A DNA stretch of 64,000 bases from Verrucomicrobiales bacterium. Lineage in GTDB: Bacteria; Verrucomicrobiota; Verrucomicrobiia; Limisphaerales; UBA11320. This document shows positions 53,124-64,000 of the stretch, one piece after another. The notes under the pieces were generated by a model. It saw only the letters and a list, made by a program, of their open reading frames with translations. It had not been told where the DNA came from and ran no database searches. The DNA lies in NCBI GenBank assembly GCA_016793885.1, contig JAEUHE010000067.1, positions 59,504 to 123,503 on the forward strand. The letters run 5' to 3'. The stretch's first letter is position 1, and the number at the start of each line of letters is the position of its first letter. The position numbers and the translations under genes were made by a program.

Positions 53124-53960
53124 ATGGTCTCTGCAAAGTTCGATCATCTGCGCGCCTTGCTCCGCGGCTATGGCTCTTGCCTTGTCGCCTACTCAGGCGG
53201 GGTCGATTCTGTATTCCTGGCCAAGGTGGCTTTTGACGTCCTTGGCAATCGAGCTTTGGCCGCTATTGCCGACTCCCCGAGTCTTCCTCGTCGAGAGTTG
53301 GAAGAAGCCTTAGCGCTGGGGCGTTCCTTCGGGTTCCCGGTCCGGGTGGTCCAAACACACGAATTCGCCAATCAGAGCTACCTGGCCAACCCATTTAATC
53401 GGTGCTTTTTCTGCAAACATGAGCTCTTCACGGAGCTTGTTCCCCTAGCCAGGGAGGAAGGCTTTTCAGCGATCGTTTACGGGGAGAACGCGAGCGATGT
53501 TGGGGATCACCGGCCCGGGGCACAGGCGGCGGCCGAGTTTCAGATTTTGGCCCCGCTCAAGGAAGCTGGTCTGACCAAAGCGGAGATTCGGTCTCTTTCG
53601 GCGGAACTTGGACTTCCCACCGCCGACAAACCTCAGATGGCCTGTCTGAGTTCCAGGATCCCGTACGGGGAGGCTGTCACCGTTGAGAAGCTCCGCATGA
53701 TCGAGGCGGCTGAGAATGTGCTTCGAGATCTGCATTTCTATGATGTCCGTGTTCGACATCATGAACTCAAAGTTGGCCATCTCGCCAGGATCGAAGTGGG
53801 AAAGGCCGATCTTGCACGCTTTGGTCAGGAGGAGGTCTTTTTTAAGGTGGCGCAGGAGCTTCGATCGCTTGGGTACCAGCATGTGACCCTGGACTTGGAG
53901 GGCTATCGAAGGGGTAGTACGAACGAAATTCGATTGGGTGTTCGTGCGCCGGTCTCCTAG
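53124..53960 (+). CDS. larE: ATP-dependent sacrificial sulfur transferase LarE
   Basis: 278 residues. LarE donates sulfur to make the nickel-pincer nucleotide cofactor of lactate racemase and related enzymes. The PP-loop SGGVDS is at 24-29, and Cys174 in MACLSSR is the sacrificial cysteine found in the single-Cys type; NRCFFCKHELF and GENASDVGDHRPG are further family signatures. larA, larB and larC are not in the window, so the cofactor pathway must be encoded elsewhere or the gene acts alone. Confidence 0.92.
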   Translation: MVSAKFDHLRALLRGYGSCLVAYSGGVDSVFLAKVAFDVLGNRALAAIADSPSLPRRELEEALALGRSFGFPVRVVQTHEFANQSYLANPFNRCFFCKHELFTELVPLAREEGFSAIVYGENASDVGDHRPGAQAAAEFQILAPLKEAGLTKAEIRSLSAELGLPTADKPQMACLSSRIPYGEAVTVEKLRMIEAAENVLRDLHFYDVRVRHHELKVGHLARIEVGKADLARFGQEEVFFKVAQELRSLGYQHVTLDLEGYRRGSTNEIRLGVRAPVS

Positions 53961-54229
53961 ATCCCAGGTGCTTTCGGAACCCTCGACATTCGTAAGCCGC
54001 ACCGTTAGCGTAAACGCCGAAACGCTGCCTGCCGGAAGGGCTTTTCAAGTAAATGGTGGGCTGCCGATAAGCTCCTGTGTCGCGATGATTGTCGACGTCC
54101 TTAGCCGAATGGAATTTGCACCGATGGACTGGTCTTCTGATGCTCTACCCGCGTCGCGGCCTGCCGTGAGGGTTCCCGCGCCGCAACTTCGTGCCCGTGT
54201 TGGTGTTTCCCTTGCTGATGTCACGTGTT

Positions 54230-55513
54230 ATGCCCCAATTTGCCTATAAAGCGCGTCGTCGATCTGGTGAGATGGTGCAGGGGGTGCTCGAGGTGGCCGA
54301 TCGCGCAGCCGCCCTCCAACAGATCGAACGGCTGGGGTTGTTTCCCGTCATGGTCGATGCCTCCAAGGGTGCGGTCGCTTCTGCGGTTGCCTCCTCTCCC
54401 AGTGGTCAGCGTAGCGAAGGGAACTCCTCCTCCGTTCTGCCCCAGTCGTTCCGAGCGTACTTCCAGAAAAAGCGTCGGCCGAAGATGCAGGAGCTCGCGA
54501 CGTTTACCCAGCAGCTGTCCAACCTTTTGAACTCGGGCATGCCTTTGACTGTGGCGCTCAACAGCATGACCCACTTGGAATCGAAGGGCATTCCCGCGGA
54601 GGTGAGCCGAATGCTCAAGCAGGAGGTGGTCGAGGGGCGTGGGCTTTCCGATGCGATGGCCAAGCAGCCGCTCATTTTTTCTGACCTCTACGTCAACATG
54701 GTGCGGGCTGGCGAGCAGAGCGGCGCCCTAACCGATGTTCTCAAGCGGTTGGCGATCCATTATGAGCGGTTCGCTGAGGTGCAGCAAAAGTTTAAGTCGG
54801 CCATGATCTATCCGGCCATTGTCGCCTTTGTCGGGGTGGCAATTATCATCTTCTTCATGGCATTCATGCTGCCTAAGTTCATGGCGATCTTCGATGGCTT
54901 GAACATCGCATTGCCATGGTCGACCCAGTTACTGATGGGGGCTAGCCGCATGTTCACCACCTATTGGTGGTTGCTGCTCCTGGTCGTTGTTTCAGTGAGC
55001 GTCATCTTTGCCCGATTCAAGAGTTCGGCGATGGGACGCCGGCGCATCGATGAGTGGAAATTGAAAGCCCCGGTAGTAGGTAAGGTCATCAGGCTCAACC
55101 TATTCGGTCAGTTTGCGCGAACACTTTCCACCTTGCTTACGAATGGGGTTCCGGTTTTGACGGCCCTGAAGATCACCGAACAGATCATGCCAAATGTGGT
55201 GGTCAAAGAAGCCATTGCTCGAACGCGTGAGGACGTCACCGACGGAAAAACCATCGCGCAGCCTCTGGCCCGCAGTAAGCTCTTCCCTCAGCTGATGATT
55301 GATCTGCTGAAGATCGGGGAGGATACGGGGGACGTTCCTGGATCGTTGCGGAACGTTGCCGAAACCTATGAGAACGAGCTGAACATCCAGCTGAGAGTGA
55401 TGACCACTCTGATCGAACCGGCCATGATCATCATGATGGCGGTGGGTGTGGGATTCCTGCTCTTCAGTGTGCTCTCAGCCATGTTCAAAATCACTTCCAG
55501 CATCAATCGGTGA
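54230..55513 (+). CDS. gspF: type II secretion / type IV pilus inner-membrane platform protein GspF
   Basis: 427 residues from the ATG at 54230 (MPQFAYKARR). Two GspF domains are seen: the first near residues 80-205 (LATFTQQLSNLLNSGMPLT) and the second near 280-400 (LFGQFARTLSTLLTNGVPVL), with the usual hydrophobic helices after each. It is the platform that assembles the pseudopilus and contacts the ATPase. First gene of a gspF-H-I-J-K-bioD operon; gspE, gspD and gspG are not in the window. The family overlaps with PilC, so a pilus role cannot be excluded. Confidence 0.9.
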   Translation: MPQFAYKARRRSGEMVQGVLEVADRAAALQQIERLGLFPVMVDASKGAVASAVASSPSGQRSEGNSSSVLPQSFRAYFQKKRRPKMQELATFTQQLSNLLNSGMPLTVALNSMTHLESKGIPAEVSRMLKQEVVEGRGLSDAMAKQPLIFSDLYVNMVRAGEQSGALTDVLKRLAIHYERFAEVQQKFKSAMIYPAIVAFVGVAIIIFFMAFMLPKFMAIFDGLNIALPWSTQLLMGASRMFTTYWWLLLLVVVSVSVIFARFKSSAMGRRRIDEWKLKAPVVGKVIRLNLFGQFARTLSTLLTNGVPVLTALKITEQIMPNVVVKEAIARTREDVTDGKTIAQPLARSKLFPQLMIDLLKIGEDTGDVPGSLRNVAETYENELNIQLRVMTTLIEPAMIIMMAVGVGFLLFSVLSAMFKITSSINR

Positions 55514-56133
55514 TCAGACCACAACAGTCTCCCACATCCGCAACTTTGGGCTCATCGCCTGGCGGAGGTAGGGCGAGGCGATCAGGGTTCACACTGATCG
55601 AAATCATGGTCGTCGTGGGAATCGGAGCTGTGCTTCTCAGTCTAGCGGTTCCGGCTTTCGTGACCCGCTATTCCCAGCAGTCGATGCAGCGGGCTGTGAG
55701 TGACATCACGCAGCTGTTGTGGAGGGCCAGGGCGGATGCCATCCTTCAAGGAAATCCAACGGTGGTGGAGATCCGGCCGGGAGAGCGCACATTCACTGTT
55801 TCTACGCTCGCCACCCGCAAGGTCTCCGCGGACGGAGAAGCGGAGGGAGCGCGCCCATCCGAACGCACGGATGGCTCTGGCAAAGACGATGAGCGTCGCA
55901 AGACACTCGATCCAGCCATCCAGATCGAGCTCCTCGGCATTGAGGGGGAGGACTGGGCCCAGGAGGAGGTCGCTACGATCCGCTTTTTTCCAAACGGCAC
56001 CTGTGACGAGCTGAGTTTAGTCCTCATCAACCCGAACCAGGAACGGCGGAACATCTGGCTGGAGGTGGTCACTGGGCTGGCGGATGTAGAATCGGACCCG
56101 CGAAAATTCCACCTCATTTCGGAAGGCCCCTGA
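55510..56133 (+). CDS. gspH: GspH-like pseudopilin
   Basis: 207 residues starting at a GTG that overlaps the gspF stop (GTGA). The prepilin cleavage motif is G-FTLIEIMVVVGIGAVLLS, with Phe at mature position 1 and Glu at +5. The mature domain has a beta-rich C-terminus as in minor pseudopilin H. The leader is long (26 residues) and carries basic residues. Assigned as H by size and order. Confidence 0.82.
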   Translation: MIRPQQSPTSATLGSSPGGGRARRSGFTLIEIMVVVGIGAVLLSLAVPAFVTRYSQQSMQRAVSDITQLLWRARADAILQGNPTVVEIRPGERTFTVSTLATRKVSADGEAEGARPSERTDGSGKDDERRKTLDPAIQIELLGIEGEDWAQEEVATIRFFPNGTCDELSLVLINPNQERRNIWLEVVTGLADVESDPRKFHLISEGP

Positions 56134-56145
56134 AGTTTGTCAGCC

Positions 56146-56568
56146 ATGAAACGGATTCCATCGCGATCTCACCTAGAAACTGGGCGGCGCGGCTTTACTC
56201 TACTCGAGGTCATGATTGCCTGCTTCGTCTTCTTCGTGGTGGCTTTTTCGGTTTTGCAAATGATGACGGCCGGGCTGGTCGGTGCGCGGTCGTTGCAAAA
56301 AAACAAAGTGGATCCGGTCGCGATGTTGGCCGCCGGGGTGACTAGCACGAATGCCACCTTTGAACCCGTGGCCGTCAGTGGGGACTTCGGAGAGGACTAC
56401 CCTGACTTTTCATACGATTATCTGCCAAGTCAGGTCGCCAGCAATGGTCTTTGGCAAATCGAGTTCCGGGTTTATCCGAAGGATGGTGGACCGTCAAATC
56501 CATCGAAACTGACGGTGTTCATCTACTGTCCCGAATGTCGCCCAGACCCGAATTTCGGAGGAATGTGA
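56146..56568 (+). CDS. gspI: GspI-like minor pseudopilin
   Basis: 140 residues from the ATG at 56146; a TTG at 56137 would add three. Type IV prepilin motif RRG-FTLLEVMIACFVFFVV with Glu at +5. Small size and place after gspH suggest the I subunit of the pseudopilus tip. Two Cys near the C-terminus (YCPEC) may be linked. The family is diverse, so the I/J assignment rests on order. Confidence 0.78.
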   Translation: MKRIPSRSHLETGRRGFTLLEVMIACFVFFVVAFSVLQMMTAGLVGARSLQKNKVDPVAMLAAGVTSTNATFEPVAVSGDFGEDYPDFSYDYLPSQVASNGLWQIEFRVYPKDGGPSNPSKLTVFIYCPECRPDPNFGGM

Positions 56569-57260
56569 TCACGAAGTCATTGAACACTAAGAGTAACAGG
56601 TCAGCTTTCACGCTGGTAGAGGTTCTCATCGCGATGGCCATTTTTATGATGGTGATGACGGCCGTCTACTCGACCTGGATCGCGATCGTTCGGGGCTCAA
56701 GGGCTGGCCTACAAGCGGCGGCCAAGGCTCAACGGGCTCGGGTCGCAGTCCGCTGCCTGCAGGAGGCTCTGGTCACCGCCGTCAACTATGGTTATCCGGG
56801 AGACTTCGGTTTTCCGTATCGGTTTAACGGTGATCTGAGCGGCGACTTCTCGGAGCTCTCCTTTGCGGCTAAACTGCCGAGTTCATTCCCTGGGGTTTCA
56901 CGTTATGGGGGAAATACTACCCGCAGGATCACCTTTCGGGTGGAGCGAGGGGAGGATCAGAGGGATCAACTTATCGTGGAGCAGAGCCCGTTATTGTTGC
57001 CCAAGTCAAAGGAGGATTTCACGCCGTTTAAATTGGTTTTGAGCCCGGAGGTCAGCCTCTTTGAGGTGCGGTTCTTTGATGCGGATGCGCGTGAGGGTAA
57101 AGCGTGGACAACGACTTGGGAAAAGACCAACAACTTACCGAGCCTGGTTGAGATCCGACTCGAGCAATCGTCTTCCGCGCGGAGTGACGCTCCCAAGGAC
57201 GTGACGGTAACAGCGGTGTCGATACCTTCAGCGCGCAAGAATCCGGTGCGACGACGATGA
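56565..57260 (+). CDS. gspJ: GspJ-like minor pseudopilin
   Basis: 231 residues from a GTG that overlaps the gspI stop (GTGA) and has GGAGGA just upstream, one of the few clear Shine-Dalgarno motifs of the window. Longer frame from 56451 would overlap gspI and was rejected. Prepilin motif: SA-FTLVEVLIAMAIFMMV (Ala rather than Gly before the Phe), Glu at +5. Size fits the J subunit. Confidence 0.8.
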   Translation: MITKSLNTKSNRSAFTLVEVLIAMAIFMMVMTAVYSTWIAIVRGSRAGLQAAAKAQRARVAVRCLQEALVTAVNYGYPGDFGFPYRFNGDLSGDFSELSFAAKLPSSFPGVSRYGGNTTRRITFRVERGEDQRDQLIVEQSPLLLPKSKEDFTPFKLVLSPEVSLFEVRFFDADAREGKAWTTTWEKTNNLPSLVEIRLEQSSSARSDAPKDVTVTAVSIPSARKNPVRRR

Positions 57261-58324
57261 AACGCGTTAACAGGAAGCAAGAAAGAGGTATCGCTCTGAT
57301 CATGGTTTTGATGGTCGTGGCGGTGCTCATCACCATCGCAGGAGGCTTTGCTATCTCCATGAAAGTCGAGACCACACTCGCTCGGAATGCGTCGTGGGAT
57401 ACCGAGTTGGAGTGGATGGGCCGCTCGGGCATTGAGATCGCAAAATGGGCGCTGAGCCAGTCAAAAAACGCCCGGGAGGACTACCTCGGACAAGCCTGGG
57501 CTGGCGGCCATTCTCCTGGCGAGGAAAACGCGGAGGTGGACGCGCTGATTGGGCAATGGATCACCCCAATAGGCGGAGGAGGACGCTATCGCGTCGAGAT
57601 CGAGGATATGGATCGGAAGTTCAATTTGAATTCACCTCAAGTGAACCAAGATCGGATGCTCATGGAGAGTGCGTTGAACTTCATCGGTTTGGATGCCTCA
57701 GTCATTCCGACAATGGTGGGGTCCATTAAGGACTGGATTGACCCGGACAATCTCGTGTCGCCGGGTGGGGCGGAGAGTGAGTTCTACGAGAAGTTTGACC
57801 CGCCCTATCGAGCGAAGAACGGGATGATGGATGATATCTCGGAGCTCCTGTATGTGAACGGAGTGAGAGACAATCCGAACGCATTTTGGGGCAGCGGTGC
57901 GCCGTCGGCGCGACGACATACTAAGTCTGCTCGGCAGAGTGTATTCGAGGAGCAGCAGTATGAGAACGGCCTGCGGGATCTATTTTCGGCCTGGCCCATG
58001 GGAGGTGGGACAGCAACGCCTGGATTGTTGAATATCAACACCGCGTCCGTTGCGGCCATGATGGCAATACCCGGGATGGTCGAAGGGATTGCTAATGAAA
58101 TCATCCAGGCCAGGCAGAGTCCGAACGGCGACATAGTTCCGGTTCCTCCGCAAGCTGTGATTCGGGATCCTCAGATGCTCAGATTCTTCAAATCGCAGAG
58201 CAGTGCTTTCCAGGTAAAGGTGGTGGCTGAGGCGGGGAAGAACTCGAGGACATTTATCGGTAGGCTTCTGCGTCGAGGCCCAAAGCAATTCCAGCTGGTG
58301 GATTTTGCGATTCAGGAGTTATGA
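57257..58324 (+). CDS. gspK: GspK-like minor pseudopilin
   Basis: 355 residues; start overlaps the gspJ stop as ATGA. The N-terminus ERG-IALIMVLMVVAVLITIAG is the K-type prepilin motif, which lacks the Glu at +5. The large mature domain (YRVEIEDMDRKFNLNS, LLNINTASVAAMMAIPGM) matches the GspK alpha-helical insert, including the helix-hairpin-helix-like NINTAS stretch. It caps the pseudopilus tip together with I and J. Confidence 0.88.
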   Translation: MKRVNRKQERGIALIMVLMVVAVLITIAGGFAISMKVETTLARNASWDTELEWMGRSGIEIAKWALSQSKNAREDYLGQAWAGGHSPGEENAEVDALIGQWITPIGGGGRYRVEIEDMDRKFNLNSPQVNQDRMLMESALNFIGLDASVIPTMVGSIKDWIDPDNLVSPGGAESEFYEKFDPPYRAKNGMMDDISELLYVNGVRDNPNAFWGSGAPSARRHTKSARQSVFEEQQYENGLRDLFSAWPMGGGTATPGLLNINTASVAAMMAIPGMVEGIANEIIQARQSPNGDIVPVPPQAVIRDPQMLRFFKSQSSAFQVKVVAEAGKNSRTFIGRLLRRGPKQFQLVDFAIQEL

Positions 58325-59037
58325 GAAAGTGCCAGCAAAAGCGCTTGTTTGTGACTGGGACTGACACCGGAGTAGGGAAAACGGTGTTTACGATCCGGCT
58401 TCTACGTGAGCTGCGAAGGGCTGGGAAGAGCGCCATAGCCCTGAAGCCATTTTGCAGTGGAGATCGTGAGGACGCGCTCCGCCTAGTGGAGGAGATGAAC
58501 GGAGAAAAGACCCTCGAGGAAATCAATCCCTACTACTGTGAGAGACCCGTTGCACCGGGCGTAGCGCCACTCTTGGGTGAGAGCGAACCAGGTCCAAGTT
58601 TGCCTGAAATACTGAGGAAAATAAGTGATTCTGGGCGGGGCTATGAGTGGGTGATTGTTGAGGGTGCGGGCGGAGTTTTAGTGCCACTCACCGAGCGTTT
58701 GATGGTTGCTGACCTAATTAGGGCGCTGAAATGCCCCGCCTTGGTGGTGGGTCGTGACCGATTGGGGACTGTTAATCACTCGTTGCTCACGCTTTTTGAG
58801 CTTCAGCGCAGAAGGATTCCGATACTTCGATTGGTTTTGATGGAAAATTCTGAAAAAGATTTGTCTCGGAAGAGCAACAAATCAGTCATTTCACAACTCT
58901 TTGTAAATCAGGATGTTATTGGATTTCCGGAGGTGGAACCATACCCAAAATTGAGGTCGAAATCGAAGGCGGCCGAAAGAATTTTGAAAATAACCCTTGC
59001 GAAGATTTGGGATCCCCGTATTGTCTGGCCTCGTTGA
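58321..59037 (+). CDS. bioD: dethiobiotin synthase
   Basis: 238 residues. It closes the ureido ring of dethiobiotin from DAPA, CO2 and ATP. P-loop GTDTGVGKT at 13-21, catalytic Lys42 (ALKPFCSG) and VEGAGGVLVPL at 113-123 are all present. Its ATG overlaps the gspK stop (ATGA), so it belongs to the pseudopilin operon, an unusual place. No other bio genes are in the window. A terminator hairpin follows about 100 bases downstream. Confidence 0.92.
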   Translation: MRKCQQKRLFVTGTDTGVGKTVFTIRLLRELRRAGKSAIALKPFCSGDREDALRLVEEMNGEKTLEEINPYYCERPVAPGVAPLLGESEPGPSLPEILRKISDSGRGYEWVIVEGAGGVLVPLTERLMVADLIRALKCPALVVGRDRLGTVNHSLLTLFELQRRRIPILRLVLMENSEKDLSRKSNKSVISQLFVNQDVIGFPEVEPYPKLRSKSKAAERILKITLAKIWDPRIVWPR

Positions 59038-59134
59038 TGCGACGCACGAAAGCGAAAGCCGAAAGCGAAGCGAAACAAAGACCGATTCGGATAAAACAAA
59101 AAAGTGTTTGACGAATCGGGGTGGCAAATAGAGA

Positions 59135-59175
59135 CTCAGCTGCCGTGGCAAAAATGACGGCACTGAGAATTTTTG
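59135..59175 (+). terminator. likely rho-independent terminator of the gsp-bioD operon
   Basis: CTCAG-C-TGCCGT (59135-59146) pairs with ACGGCA-CTGAG (59157-59167) with one bulged C; loop of 10, followed by AATTTTT. It lies between bioD and the rRNA leader. Confidence 0.75.
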
Positions 59176-59254
59176 TCCCCTGGATTGCGCGGCGCAGTTA
59201 AGAAACTGATGACCTGCATTAGCAAAACAGATCCAGAGTAAGATTTTTACGGTT

Positions 59255-59280
59255 CTTTGACAGTTGAATTGTGCGATAAG
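59255..59280 (+). other. 16S pre-rRNA processing stem, 5' half
   Basis: 26 bases that are complementary, with a single mismatch, to 60998-61023 after the 16S gene. The pair would loop out the whole 16S RNA for RNase III cleavage. Confidence 0.88.
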
Positions 59281-59377
59281 TTAGAGCCCCTTGAGTGATT
59301 ACGAAAGTAATTAAATCAAGTGCGACAAAATTAGCAGTCGTTGGTAACAACGACATTTATAAAGATTCAACTCTTTA

Positions 59378-60931
<1,554 letters not shown>

Positions 60932-60997
60932 AACCATGTCACCGAGAAATCGGCTGACTACGGTCGATTGACTCGCAAGAGTCACTACTGCTCAAAC

Positions 60998-61023
60998 CTT
61001 ATCGCACAATTCAACGGTCAAAG
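60998..61023 (+). other. 16S pre-rRNA processing stem, 3' half
   Basis: Complement of 59255-59280 with one mismatch, 76 bases after the 16S 3' end. Confidence 0.88.
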
Positions 61024-61084
61024 GATCTTGTTCCTTTAAAACAAGTGTTGGTGGCAGCTCGGATTGTCGCTTCACTGCCGGCAT

Positions 61085-61160
61085 GGGGCTGTAGCTCAGT
61101 TGGTAGAGCGGTAGCTTTGCAAGCTATAGGTCAGGAGTTCGACTCTCCTCAGCTCCACCA
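61085..61160 (+). tRNA. tRNA-Ala (TGC)
   Basis: 76 bases, cloverleaf complete: acceptor GGGGCTG/CAGCTCC, anticodon loop TTTGCAA (TGC), T-loop TTCGACT, CCA encoded. It lies in the 16S-23S spacer before tRNA-Ile. Confidence 0.97.
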
Positions 61161-61235
61161 GCCACTGCATCTACAGCCGAGCGATACCGAAAGGTAACCG
61201 ATTTGTGAAGTCACAAAACTTCGGTCAATTTGGCC

Positions 61236-61312
61236 GGGCCTGTAGCTCAGTTGGTTAGAGCATGCGCTTGATAAGCGCAGGGTCACTGGTTCAAATCCGG
61301 TCAGGCCCACCA
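61236..61312 (+). tRNA. tRNA-Ile (GAT)
   Basis: 77 bases, acceptor GGGCCTG/CAGGCCC, anticodon loop TTGATAA (GAT), T-loop TTCAAAT, CCA encoded. Second tRNA of the spacer. Confidence 0.97.
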
Positions 61313-61328
61313 TTTAGAATTTTTAAAC

Positions 61329-61342
61329 TTGTTCTTTGAAAA
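61329..61342 (+). promoter_or_regulatory. boxA-like antitermination site
   Basis: TTGTTCTTTGAAAA in the spacer before 23S resembles the boxA consensus of rRNA operons; a related GGTTCTTTGACA is in the leader. Confidence 0.4.
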
Positions 61343-61409
61343 CTGCACGTAGACAAAATCAGGGCATATAATGTTCGCTGGTTTACATTGATTTTTCAAT
61401 GTGAAACTC

Positions 61410-64000
<2,591 letters not shown>

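Larger units (their letters stand above)
59038..59377 (+). promoter_or_regulatory. rRNA operon leader
   Basis: Holds the operon terminator (59135-59175), an inverted repeat CCGATTCG (59082-59089)/CGAATCGG (59112-59119) with an A-rich loop, a GAAAGC-rich stretch near 59045-59080, the 16S processing half-stem at 59255-59280 and a small hairpin GTCGTTG/CAACGAC (59337-59354). A TTGACA-like run at 59257 is part of the processing stem and should not be read as a -35 box. A promoter must be present upstream but no clear pair is seen. Confidence 0.5.

Noticed and set aside
59041..59080. GAAAGC-rich stretch as a CRISPR or tandem repeat array
   Set aside because: The units are very short and irregular, without spacers of constant length.
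59257..59285. TTGACA with a GATAAG downstream as an rRNA promoter
   Set aside because: Spacing is 12 bases and the sequence is one half of the 16S processing stem.

Overview
The window is a piece of a high-GC Gram-negative chromosome, most likely from Verrucomicrobiota and probably its subdivision 3 (Limisphaerales/Pedosphaerales). This is inferred from the 16S rRNA signature, the many secreted LamG-like, FG-GAP and ASPIC/UnbV proteins, ECF sigma factors that carry a membrane anchor and an outer domain, a pseudopilin cluster, outer-membrane barrels and an RND pump. Shine-Dalgarno motifs are scarce upstream of most genes although the 16S 3' end keeps CCTCC.

Layout. 1-5.5 kb: end of an AI-2E-type membrane protein, then a minus-strand RND adaptor/pump operon. 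5.6-6.4 kb: a sugar epimerase. 7-10 kb: a secreted LamG/Ig protein. 10-14 kb: a membrane protein fused to a spermidine-synthase-like domain, divergent from an outer-membrane barrel. 14-21 kb: rsgA and two divergent FG-GAP/ASPIC proteins. 21-25.4 kb: a repetitive secreted protein. 25.5-27.8 kb: pgl and zwf, translationally coupled. 28-32.5 kb: an ABC exporter operon whose two permeases carry C-terminal peptidase-like domains, one intact and one degenerate. 32.9-35.3 kb: a histidine kinase and a lone receiver. 35.3-39.1 kb: RNase D, an unusual aldehyde dehydrogenase and an iron alcohol dehydrogenase. 39.1-47.7 kb: a lipoprotein, two ECF sigma factor-transmembrane-sensor fusions, an M28 peptidase, galactokinase and a GH43 glycosidase. 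47.9-54 kb: an M42 aminopeptidase, a barrel protein, a secreted FecR-domain protein, a second AI-2E-type protein and larE. 54.2-59 kb: gspF-H-I-J-K with bioD coupled to the end. 59.4-64 kb: the rRNA operon 16S - tRNA-Ala - tRNA-Ile - 23S (23S cut by the window end).

Most notable are the ABC permease/metallopeptidase pair (28-32.5 kb), the two membrane-anchored sigma factors that share a linker module, and two copies of an approximately 140-bp intergenic element whose inverted ends each fold into a hairpin with compensated stem changes. All functions are read from motifs and composition; no database search was run.
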